64,000 bases of DNA from Ornithodoros turicata (taxonomy: Eukaryota; Arthropoda; Arachnida; Ixodida; Argasidae): assembly GCF_037126465.1 (NCBI RefSeq), contig NC_088207.1:47240143-47304142 (forward strand), read 5' to 3'. This document shows positions 45,605 to 57,705 of this stretch, one piece after another. The position numbers were made by a program, and so were the translations under genes. The notes beneath the pieces are model-generated. The model saw nothing but the letters and a program-made list of their open reading frames with translations. It searched no databases and was not told where the DNA came from. Each line of letters opens with the position of its first letter. Within the stretch, counting starts at the first letter, position 1.

Positions 45605-47022
45605 AGTCTTGTACAGGAGTAGCTTGTCTCCATTTTATTCTCTGTCACTTCAATTTCATTCAATTCAACGTCGATCATTCTCGTAAAATTTGTGCTCACA
45701 TATTTAGGGCTCCTTTTATTGAAGTACACTCGTGCAAACCTCCCTGTTGTTCGTGGACCTCAATTTTTTAGAAGGAAAGTACACACTGACGGGCCATGTG
45801 AGATAGTGCTGTTTCATTTTCTACTTTTTTTTCCTTTTCTCCTTTTTTTTTTTTTTTTTTTTTGTCATCTGCAATGTTGGCGAATTGCGAAACCGCGCAA
45901 ACATATCTACTCGAGAGTGTAGCGGAACAATAAACGGGGTATCGACCGTTACGCAATCTGTTCTGCCACGAAACAGAACAGGAGAAACAGAAGAGATCAC
46001 GGGCAGACCAGCGCCATAGCGCTGGAAACACGGTGTCAGATCGAGCGAAAATAATTACTTTGTTGCCATTACTTTGTTGCACCAGCGTTTCCTTTTTGCA
46101 GCGCAACCGAACGAACAATTTCCCCGCTTGTAAGTTGAAGGTGTTATATGTATCGGGTAACATAAAATAAAAATATGAAAACAGCGCGAGGCGTTTAAAG
46201 AGTTTTTTTTTTCCTCGCTCTCGAGAAACTTGATATTTCGCGGGATTAAATTGAAAACGACAAGCTGCAAAGGGGGTCTCGTAACATCGTCGTCGGCGTT
46301 TATTTTAATGAATTGAAAAACCAACAGCGAAAATTGTTTTTAATTTTTTTGAATGCTCTGAAACTCGGAAGGAAGCCTCGAAACGTGGCGACTTATATAG
46401 AAATATTTTATAAGTAGACATTATTCAAACAACGCACAGACTAATAAATGAACGTTTGTCACTATACAAATGGAACTCCTAAAGTGGTCCTCCTGGTGGT
46501 TTGGCCGTGATGAAACATCTTCGGCCGAAATGATACCTTTGGTCGTAACGAGATGTTACCGTTCTCCTTCGCTTTAAACTTTATAACCATTGAGAACGCC
46601 TTATAGGAAGGGAGCGATGTACCCAGACGCTGCGCAATCTTTTATACAGTGGCAGAAAGTTTACCCGATTATCTGGGTTGCATGATATATTGACTAGAAA
46701 ATGCGGCACAGTCTGAAGCCCTGACATTTTGTCACAAAATACTTTCTAGTGCGATGTAGCAGCTCGTTTGTTACACCCCACGAAGAGCGATCGGTATTGC
46801 CCTTAGCACCCTACAGTATTTTTTACGCGTCTGTACGTTGGCGTACAATGGTGCCTTCTGTTCCATTGGTCACAATTTGCCTCGCAAATTTTCACAACCG
46901 CGGTGCTTGTGTGTAAAAAAGGATAAAAACAACGCGGGAAAAAAAACTGATTTCAATTAAAGGAGACAGATTTAAACCGAATAAATAAGACTTCTTTCTA
47001 TTTCGTTTCTAATTTTTTTCAG
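45605..47022. other. No recognised gene
   Basis: T-tract at 45842-45863; three phrases of the form GGCCGTGATGA, GGCCGAAATGAT and GGTCGTAACGAG lie at 46502-46551 and look like a degenerate short tandem. Confidence 0.35.
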
Positions 47023-47163
47023 CCCTGTTCAGAAGCCACCCTATGCCAGAGCAGGTTTATATGAGGACGTATTTCCTCATGTGCATCGAATGCAATTCAT
47101 AAAAGACGGTATTCATTACAATCTTGACAGCCAAAGGCGTTATTTAGACCTCGCTGGCGGCTT
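47023..47163 (+). CDS. Possible class III aminotransferase-like (AGXT2-type) exon or fragment
   Basis: After the acceptor AATTTTTTTCAG (ends 47022) one frame stays open for about 69 codons and includes HYNLDSQRRYLDLAGGL. This resembles the N-terminal YLFDxxGxRYLDFFxGI segment of AGXT2-type PLP-dependent aminotransferases. The GHCHP block that should follow is missing, so either the exon ends near 47163 at a weak GTGTCA donor or this is a pseudogene. No other part of such an enzyme was found nearby. Confidence 0.33.
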
Positions 47164-47329
47164 GTGTCAATTAGTTAATAACGTTCTCTGTTTACGGTCC
47201 TCAAATACATTCAGCATACTTTCTACAGAGTGCTAACCTTTCACCTTTCCACCCATCCTGAATTAAGTAGCTTCCTCCCACACATCGGGAACGTCACTCA
47301 TTTATAACCGATGTCTGAAAAGGAAAACA

Positions 47330-47560
47330 CCTGCGCATTTCTCGCGCCAGCGAGCATCGAAATTGAATCGCGTGCACATCGAATCCTTGCGCGCGCGCGC
47401 CCGTTGCCATAACGGCCGCATCATTTTTTCATCCCGGTTTAGCCCGTGCCGCGCGCGTCCAGCCTGCGAGATCCCAAGCCGCGCGCGCCTGCGTGTGCAC
47501 CTCGCAGCGCCCCCGCGCTCGAGCGTCAGCACACGCGACCGATCACACACCGACGAGCCG
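47330..47560. promoter_or_regulatory. CpG-rich patch
   Basis: Dense CG dinucleotides, including GCGCGCGCGC runs near 47389-47402 and several more GCGCGCGC stretches, unlike the flanks. It could mark a promoter for a gene to the right (possible first exon at 49131), but no initiation motif is visible. Confidence 0.3.
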
Positions 47561-50500
47561 CACTTGCTTACAGGCACCAGCATTCATTGCCTTCTAGAAG
47601 TTCTTCGGCGACCGCTTGCCACGTCTTTCCTGTGCCGAAGAAGGATGCTGCTTGCGGTGTATTCCTCGTCGTCGGTCCCCGATAGCACTTCCGCGTGAGC
47701 ACCACGTTCTCAGAGCACCTGCGTTGTCAACAAGCTGTCTTCTCTCTGTGTCATGTTCTGGACGAAGAATCGTTTTGGGTTGAAAGAGTTTGAATAGTTT
47801 CCTCTTCCCTGTTCATAGAATATATTGGTAATCGTTTTTTGCTGTTTGGATCACAAAGTGACTATACTACAAGACGTCCGGGACACACCATGGTGTGATT
47901 ATGATCAGCGATGACCGACATCTCTTGACTGTGCTGGAGTTGTACGGTTCTCGTGTTCATCCTTCGCCGTTGTCTCTGGCTGCCAGTCTCCGTTTGTCGT
48001 GCCACTGTGACATGAGTATCTATGACACAGTGAGGTTATCTTGTATGTACATATTTCGTGTCACTCGCCAATGGTCTTCCGTATGTCCGTAGCTCTTGTT
48101 ATCAGTTGTCGACACATCTTGTGTCTCGCCCGCCGTATATATTAGGCTCCTTCCTTTTCGGGTTCACGCGTTAAAACGCCTACATACGCGTGCACTATAT
48201 CCCTGGCGATTGCATTATACAGGAGCAGTTAATGGGATCCAACAGACCCCGGGGAATATCCTCGTTAAGCCTGGCGATTACCTGACTCGTCCATCCTTTA
48301 TCCAAACTCTGTGGAGCGACCAACCGTGTGATAGGGAGGTTTAGATTGTCCTGCTGTGCTCCGGATGGATTTTAGATGCACTCATTAAGTCTCCATGGTG
48401 AGCGCATTCCTCATTAGAATGTTCATTTAACTATTGTTTTCAGTTTCACAAAATTAGCGTTATCCGTGGAACAACACCGGATTTTTTTCTTTTCGTGCAG
48501 TTTTCTAATATTAGTAGTTGCCAGACAACATTATTAGAGGTGGCCGCGAACCTAGCCTTGTCGAGTTTTCAACAGGTATTTCCTTTTATCTTGCGCTATG
48601 TTTTTCCTTTTTCCGTTTCCTTTCGTCTCATTACGTTCACCGTGATGCTTGTCCTTTCCTTCGCATGTGGATCCAAGTGTCTGCACTGTCAACGTCAAGT
48701 CTAATAGAACGCCTTCTGCAACCGGTGGATCGTTCACATCTGTTTCTGCTTCAGCGAAGGCAGACGACAGTCGGATTTCTTCCCATTTTTGGCTCTCGCG
48801 CGATTGGTTGCTTTTCTTTTTTTTTCTTTTTTTCGCTACTGTTGTCAGACGTTTCTTCGTTTTCCTCCTTGGAGACGAGAGTCCTCGACCGGAGCACTCA
48901 AGTTGAGTGGATGTTTCTATAGGAAATGGACAAAGCTTCGCGTGCGGTTCGACGCCTTCCGTTGTTCAGTGCATGCAGCGCAATTCCCTTTCGCCGAACG
49001 TTGGAAGACATAAAGGTGCATCGCCACCATCGACACAAATGTCCCGCAGGTTGCATTCCGCTCGTGATAAGATACGCTCTCGTCGGCTGTGTGTGTGATA
49101 TCTGTACGTGAGAGAACTTCCCCCCGGAGCATGGATGAGAAACAGCCGGAAAGCTCCGGCATTTCGGCGTTCATGTGCGGAACGGAGTCTGCTAAGGAGC
49201 TCATGTGTTGCACCCAAGTTCAGGTAGGCAACCCTGTGTGCCACGTGATTTCAAACCATTTACTGTCTTCACTGTGCCGACTGAAAATCGGTGCCCTGCA
49301 GGGCCGTGCACCTCCTTATGTTGCCCAATCTTAGACAGAAAAAGCCGGTTCGTGTTCTGAACTATAGTCGTTAAAGAAACTCAAAATACAGCATCGCACG
49401 CAATATATGTATATGACTAGACGCTTACTACATATTTTTGGGAAAAAAAAAAAAAAATCGGATTGACAAAGATGATAAAAGTTACTGGAGGGATAGTCGG
49501 GGATAGCGTCGTGTACTTTCTTTTTTGCGAACGGACGTCTTGGGTTCATCCCTTGGACGACTCGCGTAGCCGCGCTGACCCTGCGGCAGCAGACACTGTC
49601 GCCAGCATACACGCACAGCCTGTACAGCAGCTTCGCTTGCCAGAGAAGGTATAACCGGACTCCTTCTGCTAAGAAACTGGACCACACATATTTTCTTCTC
49701 CGCTTTAAAAATGGCGTCCGGTCAAAACACGCAGTTGAACTGAAGGTGCGATCGCAAAACCTGCGCTATGCGTTCCTAAGGCGAAACGTACTCTCTTTTC
49801 TATTCTCGCTAAACAAAACAATGCTTGGTCAGACATTTCGTCGTTGTTTTTGCTTTCTCTTTGCATTACGTCAACTGGGAAACGGAAACGCAGTTGGGCT
49901 GCCACATTAGCGGGCGGTCGGTCGGTCACCACCCCGCCACTGTAGGAATGCATTTTATTGCACAATCAATGACGGCGTAATTACAGCGACGCCGTTTAGC
50001 TCGCTGTCAACTATTACGTGCACGCAAAAGTACCACCCCCGGGGAGCTTCAAGAAAGTCGTGCGTGCAATCGTATGTTACGCAGTCTATTAAAGGGATTG
50101 CGACACTTGGCCCCCCAAGTCGTACTGAATGTGCGACCAATGTGTGAATGCCCACGTTGTACCGAATAAAAGACCGTTATTCGCATCGACGCGAACCTGC
50201 TTTCCAAGCTTTTTTTTACAGCATATAGGGAGTAATAGAGGCCCAGAAAATTGGCGTCGCGAATACCGAAACGCATCCAGTTCCGACATCATACTACAGA
50301 CGCCTCCACCAATGAGCCGGCGCGTGAGAGAGGTCGCGTGCTTACGCGAGGACCAATGGGCATGGCCGTAGCTCGTTGTCCTCTGACGTCACAGCTTGTT
50401 CGAGTGTTTGTATCTTGCTCACTACGAAACGTAGAAGGATAATTGTCGCGTGCGTGTTTTTTTTTTTTTTTTACAATACTTTGGCGGGTCCAGTACAACG

Positions 50501-50596
50501 CGTGCGTGATGCGATGAACCACATATATCAAAGTGTCACAACTCCTTTAGTAAGACATACTAGATAAACATGTAAGGGCGCTTCTAATCAGGAGAT
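47561..50596. other. 3 kb with no confirmed gene
   Basis: Apart from the possible exon at 49131-49223, only motif-free frames; T/A tracts at 48818-48832, 49443-49457 and 50458-50472. Confidence 0.35.
49131..49223 (+). CDS. Putative first coding exon, unknown protein
   Basis: 31 codons from ATG to a CAG|GTAGGC donor, phase 0, with a Cys-containing sequence (MDEKQPESSGISAFMCG...LMCCTQVQ). The 1.8 kb upstream includes a CpG-rich patch. I do not recognise the family and did not find the next exon. It could be chance. Confidence 0.3.
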
Positions 50597-50597
50597 A

Positions 50598-51436
50598 CGG
50601 GGTGTTTCACCTAAAGTGATAAAAATTCTAACTGGCGACTTACTCGCCGGAGGACTGTGGGACTTTCAGCACTGACATTCTGGAAAATTTGCCGCCAGTT
50701 AGGAAGGCTTTGGACAATTTTCAATTGAAGGATCTTTTTTTTTCAATTGGGTTCTCCACGGATAACCACAGACCCAACAAAAACTATGCACAGTATCGCA
50801 AAAGGAATAGCCGAAAAAAATTGTATAAACTCCGCTTTAGCCCAGCCTTGATTGTCGCAAAGAAGAGCGCACGGAAGGTGCGAGAAGAGGAGGAAGTGTT
50901 CCCGCCTCTTGTTTTACCTTTCTTTCTTTCGCCTTTTTTTATATATAATAAACATATTCCCCCCCCCTTTCTCCCGCTTTGACCTTGATACTGGTGACAA
51001 GCGTCTTATCACGAAGAAACCAAAACAACCGTCTTATCACAAAGACGACAAAACAAATTAAGGCGGGGGCACTTCCTACGTCAGACGCACATTTTGCGTG
51101 CGCTTCTTTGCGAAAATCAAGCAAGCGGGGCTAAATCGTAATTTTCACGATTTTTTTTTACTATTTCTGTTGCGATACTGTGCATAGTTTTTGTTGGGTC
51201 TGCGGTTATCCGCGGAGGGCTCCATATTTCTGTAAAAAAAAAAAAAAAAGAAAGTTCGCTTGGCAATTTGCAAAGTTCAATTTAAAAAAAATCAATTTCC
51301 CTCAATTAAAAATTGTCCAAAGCCTTCCTAAATGGCGGAAAAACTTCCCAGAAGGTAATTGCCGAAAGTCCCATAATCCTCCGTCGAGTACGTCGCCAGT
51401 TAGATTTTTTTTTATCACTTTAGGTGGAACACCCTG
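50598..51436. mobile_element. 839-bp TA-flanked foldback element
   Basis: Ends CGGGGTGTTTCACCTAAAGTG and, inverted, CAGGGTGTTCCACCTAAAGTG, with TA on both sides (50596-50597, 51437-51438). The inverted repeat continues for roughly 400 bp per arm: AACTGGCGAC, GGAAGGCTTTGGACAATTTT, AAAACTATGCACAGTATCGC. The centre holds no coding frame. It shares its CAGGGTGTT terminus with 18458-18668. Confidence 0.88.
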
Positions 51437-51438
51437 TA

Positions 51439-52069
51439 TATGGTAATTATAGCCTTCTTCACGAACCAGTGTTCCACAAAGGTAGCTAAAGTAAAAAGAA
51501 GCCTGTGAATGGAGCGCGCTAATATATTTAAAAAAAAAAGGCAAAGAAGTCTTTCGCGTAATTAATGCTACGAGTACAAAAATCTCGGTGACGTTGAGAG
51601 AAAGGGGACACAGTGTTTGTTAAATTGCGTCTATACTGGAGGCAGAAGGTGCTGTCGTTGGTAGAAGAGCCACTTGGGAAATTAAGGCTCTTCCTTGAAT
51701 GCGAGATTTCCCGCTGGCACGGACAGCTTCCCCCGTAGCATTCGTTCGCGCCATCAAGTTTAAGGCGTAAAACTTCGGGGGACCCCATTATGCGCAGTTG
51801 CGTTATGCTTCCTCGCGAAGGGGAAGCAAACTTACGCTATTGTAACACGCAAAGAGTTTATTGAAGGAAAGTCGGACTTTTTCGAGAGTATGTGGCCCGC
51901 ATTTCTTTAGTGTGGTTGCTCGCAGTTTAGAAGATTCGCGTTTGCACTTCCAATTTGCATACTCACGTTTCAGTAGTGTCTTTAAGTCAGACAGACTCTA
52001 GTCTGCTCACTATGAAGAAAAATGTCTGGTTCCTGGTGGAATCTAGCTTACAAACAACCCCAAAAGTAG
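51439..52069. other. No recognised gene
   Basis: Short frames only, nothing repeated elsewhere that I noticed. Confidence 0.35.
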
Positions 52070-52071
52070 TA

Positions 52072-52660
52072 CCGTAATTTCACGCGTATTAGCCGCGGCT
52101 TATGCGCGATTTTTTATTTTATTTTTTTTCTAACGCGCGCTTTGCGGCTTATCCACCGGTGCGGCTCATCTGACCGCTACGCTAGGGTTGCCACCAGGCC
52201 GGTATTATACCGGCACGGCAGGTTATTTGCTCGCTCTGCCGGTAGGAAGGTGATACCGGCAGCCTTTTGCCGGTGCTTGTGGCTCAACACCTTTCATAGG
52301 GAGCTTTTACGGGGTTTTACTTTCAACGTTCGACTACAGCTTGAATAAATCTGGAGCACAGACCCACTCCGTAGTCACCAGGCGTTTTCTTGGTTATTCA
52401 TTATTATCATTGTTGTCTTGAGCGAGTACGCACGTTCTTTCTTTCTCTCCACCCCTCACCAACTTTCCTTTCCCGCAAACATTTCTTCCTTTCCCTCTAT
52501 TCCACCTCCTCTCCCTCAGCCGGTATTTTTCACTACCGAAGGTGGCAACCCTACGTGTCGCACAAATCAGTCGCGTCGTATTGCACTCGGCTTATCTGCC
52601 AGAAAGTTTTCAAAACGTTCCTAAAAACGGGACCTGCGGCTTATACGCGTGAAATTACGG
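52072..52660. mobile_element. TA-flanked MITE with CCGTAATTTCACGCGTAT ends, interrupted
   Basis: Left CCGTAATTTCACGCGTATTA and right, inverted, CCGTAATTTCACGCGTATAA, flanked by TA (52070-52071, 52661-52662); the arms continue through GCGGCTTAT/GCCGCAGG-like sequence. A second TA-flanked element at 52185-52551 sits inside. Confidence 0.85.
52185..52551. mobile_element. 367-bp TA-flanked MITE with GGGTTGCCACC ends, nested
   Basis: Ends GGGTTGCCACC/GGTGGCAACCC with TA on each side. The left half repeats CCGGTAT/ATACCGG; the right half ends CGGTATTTTTCACTACCG. Non-coding. Confidence 0.82.
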
Positions 52661-52662
52661 TA

Positions 52663-52990
52663 CTAATCCTTCGGGACAAATGTTGGTCATCGGTCCTTAT
52701 ACTCAGGGTGTCATCGTTAGCCGTGTATTAAAAGGGAGTCTGGCCATTCACGGGACCTGCATATACCAGAGGCTCCACCCACTTTTTGAGGTATCTAGCC
52801 AATCACAGGTCGAAATACAGCTTCATATTATTGCAGGCCATCCAGGACTCCGTCAGCCGGGCCTGCAAACCGCGGGGGCGGGGGGGGGGGGGGGGGGGTG
52901 GAGAAAAGAAAAAGGAACACCAAAAACATTTCATTTTAATGATGATGATGATTGGCACGCTTCATCGTGACTGGCGATACCCTATTCCTT
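52663..52990. other. No recognised gene
   Basis: Poly-G at about 52874-52900 and (GAT)n at 52940-52951. Confidence 0.4.
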
Positions 52991-53582
52991 GGGAGTGACT
53001 TTTTCGGGTTAGATGCCTTTCTCAGACTCGGGGGTAAAAATCGGGCGCTATTTTAAAATCTGTAATTCGGGTGTTATCGGGTGTTTTTGTTTCTCCTCTT
53101 GTCTATCAAGTCAGTCATTTCCTAATCTCTCTTTTCTTCCACCTTTTTTTTTTTTTTTTTTTGCGGGATCGTGATCTCCCAGCAGTAATCCCCGAAGGCA
53201 TAGACAGTGTTGACACACATGGGTGTATTGCTGGGAACGTAAGTGACCCATACATGTGTTACACGTGGCGACCTTTGTTCGTCTTCAGTGGAAACCCGAG
53301 CAGCACAATGTACTGAAAGTCGAGTGCAATAGGGGTGGACGGTATGTGTCTTATCAATGTTCTTTAGCTTCATGAGTCTGTTCAAGGCCCTCCACCTACC
53401 CGTCCACCCCTGTTGCACTCGACTTCCAGTACATTGTGCTGCTCAGGAACGTTACTTCAGGATTTCATAGTGACTGGAATTCGGGGAGAAATCGTGTTTA
53501 ACCCGAATTGGTCGGAGGTTAGTTCGGGGGGGGGGGGGGAATAACCGGGCGGAATCGGGTGTAACCCGAAAAAGTCACTCCC
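52991..53582. mobile_element. MITE with GGGAGTGACTTTTTCGGGTTA ends, interrupted
   Basis: Left GGGAGTGACTTTTTCGGGTT and right, inverted, the same 20 bases. Inner parts repeat TCGGG/CCCGA, for example TCGGGTGTTATCGGGTG and GGAATCGGGTGTAACCC. The 147-bp MITE at 53298-53444 is inside. No clear target duplication. Confidence 0.72.
53298..53444. mobile_element. 147-bp inverted-repeat MITE, copy 2
   Basis: Ends GAGCAGCACAATGTACTG and the inverse CAGTACATTGTGCTGCTC are perfect. Near-identical to 23708-23852, so recently spread; inserted inside 52991-53582. Confidence 0.9.
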
Positions 53583-53585
53583 TAC

Positions 53586-53909
53586 CTATACCCCGATTGC
53601 TGGTGATAATTTGGTGAAAACGTCATGATGGCATTTCACAGTAACGACCCGAGTCGTAAGTTGTCCAGATCGAAAGATGAGCAGTGCTTTTAGGGCAGCA
53701 ATTTCGTCATAGTTAGGCGGGCGAGAAACTAGTAGATTCTTGCTTATAGATATAGAAGCAAGTACTAATGCGGGCAACTGAAAAGGATGTTCCACATTTT
53801 CAGAGTCACCGCACGGAGAGTCCACTTGACGCAAGCGGTAACGGCGACATCGAGTCGCTCGCATCCGATGAATTATCTTAGCATCCCGACTAGGGATATT
53901 TCGGTGCAC
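53586..53909 (-). pseudogene. Possible LINE C-terminal fragment (I/Jockey type)
   Basis: The minus frame reads AKIIHRMRATRCRRYRLRQ, then VDSPCGDSENVEHPFQLPAL, and later LKALLIFRSGQLTTR. This recalls the xHRLRxGHxRxGDRLxRxxxVDSPxCxCGxxENxEHxxxxCPxY ... L..FLRxTGRL tail of LINE polyproteins. Several expected Cys are lost and residues are missing, so it is a decayed piece. Confidence 0.4.
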
Positions 53910-56261
53910 TCAGAAAGCGAACGGTATAGCTGTAGGAGGAATGTCAGTGGCTCACAAAAAAAGGAAGTATAGCGCATGAAAGTCGCCATGGCTCGGAAGC
54001 CTCTCGTCTGAAAGCTCTACCTTCACATGAAAGGATAAAAAAGAACGAGATTGAATTATATCGATGTATGCCGTTGCCGGGTTTGTCCAACCGTGCAGAT
54101 ACAAGACCACCGTAAATTCGGCGCTGACTTCAGAAGGTATAGTTGTTGTCGTCCACGTAGGTAAGTGGCACTTAACCAAGGAATGCGATAGCCCAGTGCC
54201 TGAAGGAGCGCGCAAAACAAAAAATGTTTGGGAATAGGCTATAGCGGGTATCCCACGTTCGTATAGCCTTTTAAGCTGAATATGTGATGCAGTAAACGAA
54301 GAGAGACGGAGGATAATTGCGCATGTCGTATATATTTCCTTCGTTCCGTTTCATCCACCTTCTGCTGCGCCCATAAAAGACTTGTATGGTTAGTGTAAAC
54401 CAACCAGAGAAACTTGCTCGGAGATACGCGGGAGCACGAAACTTGTTTCTCGTTGTGTTACCCCGAATGTATAGATGTAGGTTCTCGAATACTGAAAGCG
54501 TGAAATATCTTAATGTATTCTCAGGCAATATATTTTGATGGTATCTTATCTGCATATTTCGATATCGCAGATACTGTCGCACAGATTGCGTCGACATCTG
54601 TTCTACATTTTACGAGGAGTATATATACATTCTCGCCCAGTTTGCGCATCCCAGGAATGTCGTAGAAACGTCATTTTACGCAAGGCTGTTCACGGCAGTC
54701 CCTACACCTTATACTATATAGATGGTGCTTTTTAGATAGGTGGTTTTTAGAGCAGTCCCTGTACAAAAGCAACGGATTCGGAGCGTTGGTGTTGAACATT
54801 CATGTTACGCTTATCAAGGCTGAGATTCGAGGGCCGGGGGGGGGGGGGGTAGTTGTGGTTGCTGTGCGCTTGTTGTTGTTTTATGGCACATGTGCAACTT
54901 AGGCCAAATAGTACCGAGACACTTGATCCGCTTTTCGTGCTGTGTTTGCGTGTTCTGCGCTGACTTGAGACTAACGCCGTGCGTTTGGTACGGTGTAGTA
55001 TTTGTCTGTGTAATATAAATCATTTGTAGAGGCGTAGTGCGTGTCCTTAATCTTTTCTCGTCTACGTCTTTGGTTGCACTAAGTTGTCATAAATGAGAGT
55101 TCCTGTAGCATAACATAACTTCCCAATGCACGCTTGTATACAGAGTAACCGTATATCTGTTGAGGCTTATCACTAGAACGCGGATAAATATGCACAACAA
55201 ACACTCCAAATATGCGCGTAACTACATGCGCTAAAAATCTTCGAAAAATCTTTCAGTAAAGTGAAAGGAATGCGTCGAATGCATATTTTACAACATTTGA
55301 GCATTTCATTAGAGATCACACGACAAAGTAAAGCCGCGTTCATTAGGAGCACAAGAGAGAAGACTTGCGCAACAGATATAAATCATGCGGCAGAAGGCTT
55401 TGCTTTCGGCACTGCTCCACAGGTTACAAATGGCGAAGGCGAAGCACGGCGTATCGACCACGCACGCGCAACGAACATATTCAGACACCCGAGCCTTGAG
55501 CGCCGAGCTGTACGTTACATCCTTCGAGGCTGAACGACTACATCCCTCCTATAAACATGGAAAATATTCGATTCTGTACCGTAATTTTCGCGAAAGAGGA
55601 CCGAAAGACATCCCTTTTCATTCGAACGAAAAGACGACGAATGCTGTTGCACGTTGTCATACGAAAATATGGTAAAATATGCACAATGCATGCATTTTCA
55701 TTCGACATGTGCCATATTGTGCCAAACATTCATTTATATGCACTATACAGCCCTTCTAATCGGCCCCAAAACTAAGACCAAAAGCGTTTTCTCATCGTCC
55801 AGGTACGAAACCATATCGAGAAAGAAAGAAAAAAAATGCATTTGCATGAAAATCGGCGCTCTACTTATCACTATACTATGAGAGAGGTCAACACCTACAG
55901 GTCAGCTGGACCCACATGCTTCAAACTGTTGCTTGTACGGCTCCAGTCAAAGTTAACTTGAACACAGCTCCAGCCTGCGAAGCGGGAAGGGAGCCAACCT
56001 GGCGGCGCCTAGAGGAAAACAAAAGCCTTCATAACGAGGGTCACCCCTCTAACTGTACCATCCGCCGTTATTTCTACTAAGCACCACCAGGTTTCGCAAG
56101 CCGGAATGGCGTTCAAGTTAGCTCTGATGCGGGCTGTACATTGATCATGTTGTGAAAACACTCGTCGGAGACGACGTACTTAGGTTCACGTTGAGTCCGA
56201 TTCCCCGTCCGTCTCGTACCCACTCTCAATGGGCTGACTACATTCTCTGCTGGCGGATATA
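53910..56261. other. 2.3 kb without recognised genes
   Basis: Motif-free frames; poly-G at 54836-54849. Confidence 0.35.
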
Positions 56262-56520
56262 CCGGGTGTTTGCTGTAACGTGTCCCTGAATTATATAAAA
56301 AAAATCTAGACATTGTACAAGGATGCCGCTTGCTGCATTGGTCTTTGTGGCACTTTTGCCACCAGGGAAGACTGATTTTGTCAAATTTCAACTGCAATAC
56401 ATTTAATTTTTAAAATTGATCTCTTTAATTTGCCAAGTCAACCTCACGTTTTTCCAATGGAAATGGAAAGCGCATGTTCAATTTACCCCGAAACATCACG
56501 GAAGGCGTCCAGCACCACAG
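56262..56520. repeat. Solo end of a CAGGGTG/CCGGGTG foldback element
   Basis: TA then CCGGGTGTTTGCTGTAACGTGTCC, close to the left end of 18458-18668 (CAGGGTGTTTG...TAACGTGTCC). No matching right end was found downstream, so the copy is truncated or its partner has decayed. Confidence 0.5.
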
Positions 56521-56657
56521 CGGCAACACATTAAAAAAAATATGCAAAAAGCGCCTTTTTGGGACTCGCAATAAGGATCGAATTGGTGTCCAAAAAGGTC
56601 AAAAGAGCTTTGAGGGCGGAGCGTTGGTTGGCTGCATTTGGCCAGGGACCAAGCAAT

Positions 56658-56660
<3 letters not shown>

Positions 56661-56712
<52 letters not shown>
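56661..56712. repeat. (GA)n microsatellite
   Basis: About 25 GA dinucleotides from 56661, the longest pure microsatellite in the window. Confidence 0.95.
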
Positions 56713-56713
<1 letters not shown>

Positions 56714-57466
56714 TTCACTGATTAAGAGACCCGGAGAGTGTGGTTCGGGAACATGTCCTTCAGGATTTCTCTCAAATGCGAAGCAACGTTACATGGCATG
56801 AGTCTTCTCATTGACGGCAAGACATGTTGCAGCTGCGCGTTGACCGACTTGGACGATGGTCAACTCAGCTGCAGGTTAAGAAAGCTTTCGTCTGTTGCGA
56901 AGCAGAGGACCTCCGTATCGCGCCTACGCAGCTGTACACTGTCAAACTCAATCAGCAGCCTTTTCCTGCTGCTGGCGGGAACAGAGATATCATTTGTGTA
57001 GCAACCCTATAGTTATATTCTGCATGAGAACCTGCCCTAGCAAGACGTATTTGCCCCAAGTGAGTGACTTCAGAGTCTTCCTCCTACATCGTCTCGGGTA
57101 CTTTAAGGGTATACGTCACCGGTTCTCGGGTATAGGAAGGGTCAGTTCTGACAGGCGAAATTGCGTGATGGTATACGTGCTTCCTCGAAAAATGTGTGCC
57201 TTCTAGCAAAACCAATTTGTGCCGAGTGAAACATAGCCCCTCTCCCCTACCCTCTGCGGTTTCCAATGGGAGGAATGGATGCATAAAGAAAAATATAGAG
57301 ATGGTAGTGCCACAAAATGTGGATGCGTCTACCCCATATGACACTCAAGGCTGAAGGAAAATGACAATGAAGGAAAATGTAATATCCAATGTCGTGTGCT
57401 TCTACATACGTTTCGGCATCTCCAGTAATCTGAAATTTAATCCTCACAACGATATTTTTTTTAAAA
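56713..57466. other. No recognised gene
   Basis: Motif-free frames only. Confidence 0.35.
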
Positions 57467-57468
57467 TT

Positions 57469-57705
57469 CCGTGTGAGCGCCGCTAAGCAGCGGTGGCTAG
57501 GAGCGGCGTACATATGTGGACAGATGGAGAGAGGACAGCAGGAAGGAGAGGAGGACAGGGGTGTTAGTACGCGTTCTGGGCCGACCTCAGGGGGAACTGT
57601 GCCGACATTCGTGTGGAAGGTCTTCGGAAAACCCAGGGAAAAACCTCAGACAGCACAGCCACGGTGACAGGGTTCGAGCCCACCACCTCCCAGTCTTCAG
57701 CACAA
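57469..57705 (-). repeat. tRNA-Ser/Leu-like SINE, copy 5
   Basis: Body from GTGAGCGCCGCTAAGCAGCG to GTGCCGACATTCGTGTGG; minus-strand box B GGCTCGAACCC and then GAGGTGGT, followed by a diverged box A region. Confidence 0.88.
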
